The notes under the pieces were generated by a model. That model had not been told where the DNA came from. It was given only the letters and a program-made list of their open reading frames with translations, and searched no databases. 64,000 bases of DNA, from the NCBI GenBank assembly GCA_019309565.1, contig JAFDFZ010000009.1:1-64000 (forward strand), written 5' to 3'. Source of the stretch: Deltaproteobacteria bacterium (lineage in GTDB: Bacteria; Desulfobacterota; Desulfobacteria; Desulfobacterales; SURF-15). Each line of letters begins with the position of its first letter. Positions within the stretch are counted from its first letter, which is position 1. This document shows, piece by piece, positions 35,376 to 44,234 of the stretch. Made by a program: the position numbers and the translations under genes.

Positions 35376-35396
35376 CGTACTGAACGGCCGGTAATG

Positions 35397-36752
35397 TCAG
35401 CTAGGCAGCTTGAGCCGTTTTACGATCGCGCGAGCTGCCATCACTCCACTTGCCGATGCCTGAAGCAGGCCCCTGGTGATGCCTGCACCATCCCCGATGG
35501 CGAACAGGTTGGTTATTTTAGTTTCAAGTTCAGCGGAGAGCTGAATTCGATTGGAATAAAACTTGACTTCCACTCCATAAAGAAGAGTGTGCCTGGAGTA
35601 GACTCCAGGAGCCAGGTTTTCCAGAGCCTCAAGCATCTCTATGATGTTTTTCAGGTGGCGGTAAGGAAATACGTAACTCAAATCGCCGGGGGTTGCTTCC
35701 GGCAGGGTGGGACGGGTCAAGCAGCGATCGATACGCTGTCTTGTGCTTCGTCTGCCTGCCAGCAAATCACCGAGCCGCTGAATGATAGGCCCACCGCCCA
35801 AAAGGTTAGCCAGTCTTGCAATATAGAGGCCATAAGCGATGGGATCATCGAAGGGTTGCGTAAAATTACTGCTTACCAGAATAGCAAAGTTCGTATTTTC
35901 ACTTTTTTTCCTGGCATAACTATGACCGTTTACAGTAATGCTGCCATCGTTTTTTTCTGTCACCACTTCACCGTGTGGATTCATGCAGAAGGTTCGAACC
36001 TTATCATCGAACGTCTTTGAATAATAAATGAGCTTCGATTCATACACCCTATCGGTAATCTGCTTCATGACCGCAGCGGGAAGCTCCACCCGCACCCCAA
36101 TATCCACCGGCCGCACGTAAGTGTGAAGGCCAAGAGATGCTGCCTCATCCCTCATCCAGTTCGCACCGGATCTGCCGGGTGCAACCACGACGAACCGGCT
36201 GTGGATGACTTCACCATTTTCAAGCCTCACCCCGGTAATATGGTCCTTTTCGGCCAGCAGGTTTTGAACCCTGCAGTTGGTCCGCATCTCAACACGGCCG
36301 TTTAAAGATTCTCGAAGACGATTTAGGATGCTGCGGCAATTTTCTGTGCCTATGTGTCTGATCCGCATGGGAATCAATTCAAGATCAGCCGTACGGGCAC
36401 GGTCTGACAGATCTTCCAGCTCGGCTGTGCTTTCTCCATAGACGTGGGCCGGAGCCCCGTGGGCAACATAAATGTCATCTGTGCTCTTAAGCAGTTCCAG
36501 CAAGCTTGTTCGGCTGAGAAAGTCCTGTAGAAACCCGCCCACTTCTGTGGATATGATCAGCTTGCCGTCGCTGAAAGCACCTGCACCACCCCAGCCACAG
36601 AGCATGTCTTTTCCGCTCTTTCGCCGTCTTTTACTTAAATCCTTTCCCTGTTCAATGAGAAGAACCGATGGGCTTCCATAATCAGCAAGCGTCAAGGCAG
36701 CAAAAATCCCCGCCGGCCCGGCTCCCACCACTATGACATCATAATCCATCAA
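35397..36752 (-). CDS. FAD-dependent dehydrogenase (COG2509 type)
   Basis: A 451-residue flavoprotein. The FAD-binding Rossmann motif VVGAGPAGIFAALTLA opens the protein, followed by the GWGGAGAFSDGKL segment. RFVVVAPGRSGANWM and the C-terminal LFAIGDGAGITRGLLQASAS complete the cofactor fold. It belongs to the uncharacterised FAD-dependent dehydrogenases related to BFD/GidA-like proteins; substrate unknown. Starts at ATG 36752 (a second ATG follows at once). It is the last gene of a leftward run from the O-methyltransferase. Confidence 0.88.
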   Translation of the reverse strand: MMDYDVIVVGAGPAGIFAALTLADYGSPSVLLIEQGKDLSKRRRKSGKDMLCGWGGAGAFSDGKLIISTEVGGFLQDFLSRTSLLELLKSTDDIYVAHGAPAHVYGESTAELEDLSDRARTADLELIPMRIRHIGTENCRSILNRLRESLNGRVEMRTNCRVQNLLAEKDHITGVRLENGEVIHSRFVVVAPGRSGANWMRDEAASLGLHTYVRPVDIGVRVELPAAVMKQITDRVYESKLIYYSKTFDDKVRTFCMNPHGEVVTEKNDGSITVNGHSYARKKSENTNFAILVSSNFTQPFDDPIAYGLYIARLANLLGGGPIIQRLGDLLAGRRSTRQRIDRCLTRPTLPEATPGDLSYVFPYRHLKNIIEMLEALENLAPGVYSRHTLLYGVEVKFYSNRIQLSAELETKITNLFAIGDGAGITRGLLQASASGVMAARAIVKRLKLPS

Positions 36753-36855
36753 CCCGCTCCTTAGAGTTTCAAAATTCTCTTTTCAATAAACTTAAACACG
36801 CCTCTCCCATCCCCCGCAATCTGACCACGGGGCTCGTTGAGAGGCGGCGTTGCTG

Positions 36856-37686
36856 TTACCAGAAAAGCCGACGTTTCTTATACCGAAGGTAGTGTTCGGA
36901 GATGAAGTTCAACGGTTTTTTTGCCTTCTGAAAATTACCATGAAGGGCCAAGAATGTCTCCGACAGATCCAGTTCTTCGGCAGAAGGATGTTCGGCTGCC
37001 AGTTTATAGAATTTCTTGCCCTCATTTTCGTATTCTTCAGGGCTGATCCTCAAATTTCCTCTAATGGGCGGGCGTAAGTGTCCGGAAAAGGGGTATCGAT
37101 ATTCATACTCCGCATGCTCTGGAAATATCCCGAGGATAAACAGGCAAATATCCGCTATTCTTTTATAAAAATGAAGTCGATAAGGCTCTTCCACAATCTC
37201 CGCAAAGGCCATGAGACTGCGGATATCCAAATCGTTGAACCGTATCTTTTTCCATACTCCTTTTTTTATCCGAAAAGAGATTGTATAGGTTTCGATTCGG
37301 GTAAAGGATGACAGCATGTCCGCTAAGTAGACCAACAGGGACTCCCGATTCAGAAGATCCACAACCTCATGGGTATCGAATACCGGAATTCTCATTGTGC
37401 TTGTTTTTTCCAGAGTATAACTTTTTCTCTCCAGCGAAGCTGCGGCTTTTCGAAGCAGGATTTCGAAAAACAGTGCAGGAGATATCTTGAGCAGGATTTC
37501 CTCGTCATCCATTACCCGCCTGAACACCTTTTCTTCAGAAATAAAACGGTTTCTAAAGTCTTCGTCCTCCCGAATGATTTGCTTCAATCTCCATTTGTCT
37601 GTGACCCCGGATGATACGGTCTCGATCAAAAAGTCGATATCTCTGTCTGTTAATCGAAAAGATTTATGTGCTTTTGAGAAACTCAT
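36856..37686 (-). CDS. Conserved protein of unknown function (276 residues)
   Basis: A soluble, mostly helical protein with no domain I can name. It opens with SFRLTDRDIDFLIETVSSGV and carries a helical KISPALFFEILLRKAA segment, a FDTHEVVDLLNRESLLVYL stretch and a long aromatic-rich region YEYRYPFSGHLRPPI. ATG 37686 follows AAAGGAGCAAACA; an upstream extension would overlap surE and is not convincing. Its position between surE and an FAD dehydrogenase gives no clear role. Real by codon structure, start and ribosome site. Confidence 0.7.
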   Translation of the reverse strand: MSFSKAHKSFRLTDRDIDFLIETVSSGVTDKWRLKQIIREDEDFRNRFISEEKVFRRVMDDEEILLKISPALFFEILLRKAAASLERKSYTLEKTSTMRIPVFDTHEVVDLLNRESLLVYLADMLSSFTRIETYTISFRIKKGVWKKIRFNDLDIRSLMAFAEIVEEPYRLHFYKRIADICLFILGIFPEHAEYEYRYPFSGHLRPPIRGNLRISPEEYENEGKKFYKLAAEHPSAEELDLSETFLALHGNFQKAKKPLNFISEHYLRYKKRRLFW

Positions 37687-37753
37687 TGTTTGCTCCTTTA
37701 CACCATAATCGTAATATGGTTTCCCGCCGGGAAACCGGGATGCGAAACATGAG

Positions 37754-38485
37754 TTATGGATTAAGCTGGCCCTCTGCTGGCTTTGTGTTGTGGTTGCCCA
37801 ACTCCAGTGGAATTTGGGTGACCGCAATCTGCCCGCTGAAACACACATCCACATCCCGCCCTGGCTGTCGCGGCCGAGAGTGATAGTCTCCATCGTAAAT
37901 CAATTGGTTTCCGTCTTTGTAATAGTGCACCCCATGTGGATTTGTGTCCAGCGAGCAAAATACCACAGGAAGATCTGTTTCATCATCCGCTGGATGCGGA
38001 AGATTCACATTTAAGAAACACCCTGGTTGAAGTCTTTCTGAAATCAACCTGCAGATCAGCGATTTGACCCGCAGTCGAGCCAGATCCCAGTCGATCTGCC
38101 GGTTTTTTGCCACATAATGAGACACGGCAACGGCACGAAACCCGAGCAGCGCTGCTTCCCGCGCGGCTGCCACGGTGCCCGACATATAAATATCAGCCCC
38201 TAAGTTGCCCCCCTGATTGATACCGGCAAACAACCAGTCCGCATCCGGTGCTATCTGCGTAAGAGCAATGCGGGAGCAATCCGCCGGTGTGCCGGTGATT
38301 CTGAATCGACTCTTCCCAGCTCTCTCTACCTTTATGGGCGCCTTGGTGGTGACTTTGTGCCCGATGCCCGAATTGGGCGATTCGGGTGCCACTACAATAA
38401 CAGACCCAAAGCCCCGGATCACCTGTTCAAAGGCTTTAAGCCCCGGGGCATCTATACCATCATCGTTTGTCAGAACCAGTTTCAC
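37754..38485 (-). CDS. surE: 5'/3'-nucleotidase SurE
   Basis: A 243-residue nucleoside monophosphate phosphatase. The metal site LTNDDGIDAPG (Asp8, Asp9) is at the N-terminus, with PESPNSGIGH and GINQGGNLGADIYMSGTVAA (Asn ligand) following. Length is typical (about 250). It lies in a leftward run between DUF3786 and the unknown 276-residue protein gene. Confidence 0.94.
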   Translation of the reverse strand: MKLVLTNDDGIDAPGLKAFEQVIRGFGSVIVVAPESPNSGIGHKVTTKAPIKVERAGKSRFRITGTPADCSRIALTQIAPDADWLFAGINQGGNLGADIYMSGTVAAAREAALLGFRAVAVSHYVAKNRQIDWDLARLRVKSLICRLISERLQPGCFLNVNLPHPADDETDLPVVFCSLDTNPHGVHYYKDGNQLIYDGDYHSRPRQPGRDVDVCFSGQIAVTQIPLELGNHNTKPAEGQLNP

Positions 38486-38585
38486 TGAATGCCATACTCC
38501 TTTTAAACCGATAGGTTCCAGGTTCGGGGCTATTATGATTGCAGTTGATTGAATCGAAAAAGTACGCGTTTTCGCTGCTGCTCAT

Positions 38586-39233
38586 TCATTCCACGATCTT
38601 ACGGGTTTTGAAAGAAAAACATCTTGATTGCTCCAGTAAACATTGAGCCGATAACCACTCATTTACCACCTGAACCAATCCCCAAATGGCATCTGCGGGA
38701 AGATGCCGTTCGATCGTCTGATCAAAGAGAACCGTAATATCAGATTGGAATTCTTCATCACCGACCCATAACAAATAATAAATCGGTATTTTCGGAAACA
38801 CCTGCAGCCTGTATGCCACATCGGCCAGCTGAACCCCCACCCCACCCAGTCGCTGAGCCGCCAAAGCAAAAGCCTCCGGGTCTCTTCCGTATCTATCCAA
38901 AAGTGTTGAAAAATCAAGTGAATGGGGTCCCTGAAAAAAATGGGCATCCTTAAGCTCTCTTACACCGATCATCTTATCTTCGGGCAAGGCCTCCTTGACG
39001 CTTAACAAGTAGATGAGGGCGATTAGTTCAAGCAGTGGGCTTGCACCCACTGGCTTAGGCTTCCCGGATAGCCGATAAAGGAGTTGTTTTTGAACGTCCA
39101 CACACAACGTTTCATTCAGAAAAGGTAACAACAGCCGCTGGTGGTTTTTAAGTGTGGCGCCTGCATTTTTGCAGACGACTGTCAGATCCTTTTCTTTAAG
39201 CTCCTGCCAGTGTGTTTGGGGTACCGAAACCAT
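38586..39233 (-). CDS. DUF3786 domain protein
   Basis: A 215-residue protein of the DUF3786 family (PF12654), found mainly in anaerobes and of unknown role, though often seen near corrinoid or methyl-transfer genes. Family cues are HFFQGPHSLDFSTLLDRYGR, a VGVQLADVAYRLQVFPKIPI segment and LLWVGDEEFQSDITVLFD. I prefer ATG 39233, seven bases after the O-methyltransferase stop; ATG 39275 overlaps that gene. Confidence 0.83.
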   Translation of the reverse strand: MVSVPQTHWQELKEKDLTVVCKNAGATLKNHQRLLLPFLNETLCVDVQKQLLYRLSGKPKPVGASPLLELIALIYLLSVKEALPEDKMIGVRELKDAHFFQGPHSLDFSTLLDRYGRDPEAFALAAQRLGGVGVQLADVAYRLQVFPKIPIYYLLWVGDEEFQSDITVLFDQTIERHLPADAIWGLVQVVNEWLSAQCLLEQSRCFSFKTRKIVE

Positions 39234-39240
39234 AAGGCCC

Positions 39241-40239
39241 CTATGAAACGATTCCAGAAATGATACCTGAATCATTTGGAGTCTGAATCCATATTCTTTT
39301 CAGGTTCTTGACGCCTGCCCCGGCGAGCATTTCCATTATTTGCTGCTCTGAATAGGACTGTCCGGCTTCTGTTCCCAGAAGCATGTTCAGTGAAAATAGA
39401 GCGGGAAACAGAGGACCGTCCATGGTATTGTTTAGAATAAAGTCATGAACAAGAATCAGGCCTCCCGTTTCCAGTACGGATACGGCTTTGTTGATGATCC
39501 GGATACAGTTCTGCGGACTTTCGCTGTGGAGAATGTGCGAAAGCCAGGCCACGTCGTAAGTTCCCTCGATCGATTCATTTAGATAATCCACATCCATGAA
39601 TGTTATCCGGTCTGCCATACCGAATTTTTCAATGGTTTTTTCAGCAAAAGAACGCGTTGTGGGCAAGTCATACACGGTTGCCTTTAGTTGTGGGTATTGC
39701 CTGCAGAAATGAATGGAATAAGTGCCAGGTCCTCCCCCTAAGTCAAGCAGATGCCTTCTTCCGTAAAGGTCGATTGACGAAACAATTTTGGGCGCCACTT
39801 GCATGGCCATGTTAAACATTCCCATAAGAAAGTTTTCCCGCCATGTATCATCTCCTCCACTGCCACGGTCTCGAACCGGTTTGCCGGTTCTAACCCCCTC
39901 GTCCAACCTGGACCAGGAATTCATAAGCTGATGATGATGCAAAATCATATAGCCCATGAACTCTGCAGAACTCTTGCACAGGAATCGGAGCGCTGCGGGA
40001 GTGTTCTGATATGTCCCATCTTTTTTTTCTAAAAGTTCCATGGCGACAAGGGCGGTTAAGAGCATTGCAGCAGCTCTTTCATCTGCATCTAAATTTTTGG
40101 CGATCTCAGCAGCGGTATACCTTTCTTCACCGATGGCACTGAAAACATCCAACTTAACCGCAGCGTGAAGCACGCATGTTTGCCAGTAAGATCCAGACAG
40201 TTTAAGCAGTGATCCTGGGTTCCATTCTCTCTTATCCAT
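39241..40239 (-). CDS. O-methyltransferase family protein with dimerisation domain
   Basis: A 332-residue two-domain SAM methyltransferase of the acetylserotonin/hydroxyindole O-methyltransferase type. The N-terminal winged-helix dimerisation domain (LDVFSAIGEERYTAAEIAK) precedes the catalytic domain, with motif I HLLDLGGGPGTYSIHF (about 165-180). The ILVHDFILNN segment follows. ATG 40239 is chosen because AAGGAGTGTACTAGA directly precedes it; ATG 40257 upstream has no such site. The immediately downstream DUF3786 gene suggests joint function. Substrate unknown. Confidence 0.84.
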   Translation of the reverse strand: MDKREWNPGSLLKLSGSYWQTCVLHAAVKLDVFSAIGEERYTAAEIAKNLDADERAAAMLLTALVAMELLEKKDGTYQNTPAALRFLCKSSAEFMGYMILHHHQLMNSWSRLDEGVRTGKPVRDRGSGGDDTWRENFLMGMFNMAMQVAPKIVSSIDLYGRRHLLDLGGGPGTYSIHFCRQYPQLKATVYDLPTTRSFAEKTIEKFGMADRITFMDVDYLNESIEGTYDVAWLSHILHSESPQNCIRIINKAVSVLETGGLILVHDFILNNTMDGPLFPALFSLNMLLGTEAGQSYSEQQIMEMLAGAGVKNLKRIWIQTPNDSGIISGIVS

Positions 40240-40396
40240 TCTAGTACACTCCTTCATATTAAATGCGAAACACCCGCCTCAGGCGCACTCTGTGTGCCTG
40301 TTTCGGATTTACCTGCCTTTGGCATGGTTGCATGCATATATCTTGGATGTTCCATTAAGCGATGAATTATAAAAAAATACCATTTATGGATGGACA

Positions 40397-42385
40397 CTAG
40401 CTGAGATATACGCTTATCATATCTTTTCTTGCATCAACATGCTGAATCGTCACCTGAATATAATCTTCGGTCTTCAATTCGATTCCCACCGAAGCCGACA
40501 GTGTGCACTCTATCATGTAGGTGGTCAGCAATACGGTGTAGTTGTTTTTCCGCCTCCCGGTTACAATGGCCTGTTCTTTCTCTCCAACCCTGTTTTCCAG
40601 ATATTTCAAAAGCCAGTAACGATGCCGTTTGTACTGAATTCTGAAAACAGTGCCTGTGGGCTGTTCCAGAACCTGGATCATATGCTCGATTTCCTCCCTG
40701 GAATAAGGGGTCTCCAGCCCCAATGCAGCCCGTATCTGACGTTGTGTAACAAGATCGTGATATTTCCGTATGGGAGATGTGGCCGTTACATAAGCATCCA
40801 GCCCCAAGCCGCAGTGGGGCTCGGGTTGAGGTGTCAACACAAACCGGCTTAGCAATTTCCGCTGCATCCAGTTTTGAAACAGGCTGCCCTGGTTATATTT
40901 ATACAATCGTTCCCTGGGCTCGGTTTGCGATCGATAAATCGCTGGGATTCCGCCTTCGGCCAGGGTCTTGGCCATAAGCCAGTTGGCCAGAATCATCAGC
41001 TCAGCAACCAGAAGCCTACCCGGGCTCTCCCTGTCGGTTCTGGTAAGAGCAAGCTTGCCATCCTCATCGAAATAAATGCTGATTTCGGGCAGCGTGATCT
41101 GCACAGCGCCTTGAAGCAGCCGTTTCTGCTGGAAGTTTTTGGCAATATCATAAAGCATACGAATTTGCTGGTTTTCATCTGCAACCGAATTCACATCGAA
41201 GTAAGTCATCTGCTGCTTTACCAGAATGATACTCGGAAAAATTTCGTAATCGACTATCTCGGCAGATGAGGTGATCCGGATCATGATACTTATGGCGGGC
41301 CGTTTGAGTCCTGCTTTAAGGCTGCAAAGATTTTCCGCAAGGTGGGGGGGGATCATGGGGATTTTCATATCTGGCATGTAGATCGAGCTGGCCCGGGCCC
41401 TGGCTTCTTTGTCCACAGGGTCGTCTTTTCTTATAAAATGACTCACATCGGCGATATGAATACCTAACAGATATTGACCATTTTCCTGCTGCTGTATGCT
41501 TATAGCATCGTCGAAATCCAGGGTGTTCTGACCATCAATGGTTATCAAAGGAAGATGAGTTAGATCCTTTCTGTCATTTTCAACCTCAATGGTACTGAGA
41601 TGACGGTGTTTTTCCTCTGCGGCCTGCTCGACATCCTTTGGAAAGGCCTTTGGGATATCGAATCGCAGTAAATCCAGGTTTTCATTTTCATCCCAGATCC
41701 CAAGTTTCACCAGTGCGGTGAAAATGACATCAGGATTTTTATGACCGGCTCTTTTGAGTATTTTTTTGGCCAGCTCATGGTGTGAGCTGTCATTTTCAAA
41801 AAGATAATAGCTTTTCAGAATATCGATAATTTCCTCGTGCTCTTGCGGCAAGGCGGATTTTATATCATCCAAAACACTTTTTAACCAGGCCCCGCCTGCT
41901 TCAATCAGTCTGTTTTGCCGCTCCGCTTCTTTGGTGCGGTTTATAATATTTTCCACCTGTTCTCGGGTATTTGGGAAAAATCTATCCGGATTGAATTTAA
42001 AATACTGCCTGTCGTTAAAAAACGCCCGAATGACCGCAGCCTGATGATCTGCCGTCTGGTCTTCCGGGAAACAGAATTGAGTCATGGTGGACAGATCGAT
42101 CCACTCCTGTTCCGTGTTTAACACCTCCCACAGCTCCCGGATGTCGATATCTTGGATCAGGGCCTTTCGCCTTGAGGCCGTCTCTTTTAGTGCATTTACA
42201 AGCCTGTCCCTTCCCATGGATAGATCAAGACGTTGGTTTGCTTTGTGAGACAAGCGGCTTGCTGAGATATTAACCTCACGGTTGTTTTCGGTAAGCAGCC
42301 GAAGCCTCATTTTCTTGATATCCAAAACAACCGCGCACAGGATCTTCTCGCGGTCGATAAATTCTACTATGTTTCCCGGCTCCAT
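40397..42385 (-). CDS. RNase II/RNase R family 3'-5' exoribonuclease
   Basis: A 662-residue exoribonuclease. The RNB catalytic signature ITIDGQNTLDFDDAISI (about 280) provides the Mg-binding aspartates, followed by GIHIADVSHFI. Later motifs are RASSIYMPDMKIPMIPPHL and DAYVTATSPIRKYHDLVTQR. The C-terminal S1-like beta segment is short (about 60 residues), and the N-terminus lacks clear cold-shock domains of RNase R. I start at ATG 42385 (MEPGNIVEFIDRE). It is divergent from the ABC exporter genes. Confidence 0.9.
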   Translation of the reverse strand: MEPGNIVEFIDREKILCAVVLDIKKMRLRLLTENNREVNISASRLSHKANQRLDLSMGRDRLVNALKETASRRKALIQDIDIRELWEVLNTEQEWIDLSTMTQFCFPEDQTADHQAAVIRAFFNDRQYFKFNPDRFFPNTREQVENIINRTKEAERQNRLIEAGGAWLKSVLDDIKSALPQEHEEIIDILKSYYLFENDSSHHELAKKILKRAGHKNPDVIFTALVKLGIWDENENLDLLRFDIPKAFPKDVEQAAEEKHRHLSTIEVENDRKDLTHLPLITIDGQNTLDFDDAISIQQQENGQYLLGIHIADVSHFIRKDDPVDKEARARASSIYMPDMKIPMIPPHLAENLCSLKAGLKRPAISIMIRITSSAEIVDYEIFPSIILVKQQMTYFDVNSVADENQQIRMLYDIAKNFQQKRLLQGAVQITLPEISIYFDEDGKLALTRTDRESPGRLLVAELMILANWLMAKTLAEGGIPAIYRSQTEPRERLYKYNQGSLFQNWMQRKLLSRFVLTPQPEPHCGLGLDAYVTATSPIRKYHDLVTQRQIRAALGLETPYSREEIEHMIQVLEQPTGTVFRIQYKRHRYWLLKYLENRVGEKEQAIVTGRRKNNYTVLLTTYMIECTLSASVGIELKTEDYIQVTIQHVDARKDMISVYLS

Positions 42386-42488
42386 GGTGATAAATAGTAA
42401 CAACGGCCCCATTGAAAGTCAACGCACCCGAGAATTGCTTCTGCAACGGGTTGAAACTTTCTTCCAGAAAGGGCAAACTTTTTATTCC

Positions 42489-44234
42489 ATGAAATCGCTT
42501 CATTTAATCCGGCCCTATTTTAAAGAAAAGCGCATATATATTTTTATGGGCCTTGTATTCCTCATTTTCGTCGATTTTTTGCAACTTCTAATTCCCCGAG
42601 TTATCAAATGGGCCGTGGACGGGCTTACCACCATGAGTATCACCCCGATCGTTCTATTTTACCATGCTGCTTACCTGATCGGAATCGGACTGCTGATCGG
42701 CATTTTCCGCTATGGATGGCGGCATTGCCTTATCGGTTTATCACGCCGGGTTGAGGAGGGGATTCGAAACCGCCTTTTTGCTCACCTGCAAACATTGCCG
42801 GCCGTCTATTTCGATAAAACAACAACAGGTGATCTCATGGCCCATGCTACCAACGATATTCAACATGTACGCATGGCGATGGGAATGGGTATCGTGGCGT
42901 TAACCGACGCCATTGTTCTTGGAACCGCAGCTATCGGATTTATGCTTTACATCAACGTGCGGCTTGCGGTCTACATGCTGATCCCCATGCCTTTTATCGT
43001 CATAGGTGCCCGTTTTTTCAGCAAAAGGATGCACCGTCTCTACGGGCAGGTGCAGGCCGCCTTTTCAGAATTAACAGAAGCGGCCAGGGAACGGTTTGCC
43101 GGAATTCGTACGATCAAGGCTTACCATATGGAAACGGAAGAAACCGCTCGTTTTTTAAAAAAATCTGAAGAATACATAAAGCGTAATCTCCGTCTGGTAC
43201 GAATTACGGGATCCTTTTTCCCGATGATGCTGCTGCTCACCAATTTGAGTCTTGCGGTGGTACTGTTCCTGGGCGGGCGTCAAACCATCTATGCCATTAT
43301 CACGCCGGGTGATTTCGTTGCGTTCATCGCGTACTTGGGCTTGCTTACATGGCCCATGATGGCTCTCGGCTGGGTGACCAACCTGGTTCAGCGTGGAAGG
43401 GCCTCTCTTGATCGAATCAACCGGATTCTAGAAACACAACCTGAGATTTGCGATGCTCCCTCAGCGATGCTGCTTCATAAACCCAGAGGCGAAATTGTTT
43501 TTGAGGATGTCTGTTTTGCGTACGATTCAAATGAAACCCCTGTGCTTAATCAAATCAATCTGATCGTAAGGCCGGGTGAAACCCTTGGTATCGTAGGTGC
43601 GCCTGGAAGCGGGAAGACAACACTCTTAAGCTTACTGCCACGGCTCTATGAGGTGAGCCGCGGCCGGATAACGATTGACAACATGGAGATTCGAAGCATC
43701 CGGCTTAAGGACCTTCGATCGTGCATATCATACATGCCCCAGGAGCCGTTCATTTTTGCCGGCACCATCCGGCAGAACATAACGCTTGGAGACCCGCAGA
43801 TAACAGATGATCGATTAAGGGAGGCAACCCGCAAGGCCTTCTTGTATGACACGGTTCAATCTTTTCCCCATGGGTTTGATACCATAGCAGGGGAAAAGGG
43901 AGTCGTTCTTTCGGGAGGACAAAAACAGCGTGTGGCGCTTGCCCGTGCCCTTGTAAAGGATTCCTCCATTCTTGTCCTGGATGATCCGGTAAGCCAGGTG
44001 GATGCGGAAACCGCTGCAGAAATCATTAACACCATAAAGGCACTGGCAGGTATGCGAACCATTTTGATCGTCTCCCATCGCATCTCAGCGGTTCGATTCG
44101 CCGATAAGATCATCGCCCTTGACAATGGCTTCATTGCGGCCGCCGGCACCCACATGGAGCTGATGGCGGAAAGCGAATATTATGCCAAAACTTTTCGCCT
44201 GCAGCAGATCGAGGAGGAGTACATTGCACACTGA
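42489..44234 (+). CDS. Heterodimeric ABC exporter, subunit with degenerate Walker B
   Basis: A 581-residue half-transporter: six membrane helices (residues about 15-290) and a cytoplasmic nucleotide-binding domain. Walker A is GAPGSGKTT, signature LSGGQKQR, but Walker B ends LDDPVSQVD, with Asp replacing the catalytic Glu, the hallmark of the inactive-site subunit of heterodimeric exporters such as TM287/288 and BmrCD. ATG 42489 begins the typical MKSLHLIRPYF; the frame extends upstream into the divergent RNase gene without homology. It overlaps the partner gene by 11 bases. Substrate (drug, lipid or peptide) unknown. Confidence 0.9.
   Translation: MKSLHLIRPYFKEKRIYIFMGLVFLIFVDFLQLLIPRVIKWAVDGLTTMSITPIVLFYHAAYLIGIGLLIGIFRYGWRHCLIGLSRRVEEGIRNRLFAHLQTLPAVYFDKTTTGDLMAHATNDIQHVRMAMGMGIVALTDAIVLGTAAIGFMLYINVRLAVYMLIPMPFIVIGARFFSKRMHRLYGQVQAAFSELTEAARERFAGIRTIKAYHMETEETARFLKKSEEYIKRNLRLVRITGSFFPMMLLLTNLSLAVVLFLGGRQTIYAIITPGDFVAFIAYLGLLTWPMMALGWVTNLVQRGRASLDRINRILETQPEICDAPSAMLLHKPRGEIVFEDVCFAYDSNETPVLNQINLIVRPGETLGIVGAPGSGKTTLLSLLPRLYEVSRGRITIDNMEIRSIRLKDLRSCISYMPQEPFIFAGTIRQNITLGDPQITDDRLREATRKAFLYDTVQSFPHGFDTIAGEKGVVLSGGQKQRVALARALVKDSSILVLDDPVSQVDAETAAEIINTIKALAGMRTILIVSHRISAVRFADKIIALDNGFIAAAGTHMELMAESEYYAKTFRLQQIEEEYIAH

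Noticed and set aside
35394-36020. 208-codon plus-strand frame
   Set aside because: Antisense to the FAD dehydrogenase, which has firm cofactor motifs.
42282-42488. 69-codon N-terminal extension of the first ABC exporter subunit
   Set aside because: Overlaps the divergent RNase start and is unlike the family N-terminus, which begins at 42489.
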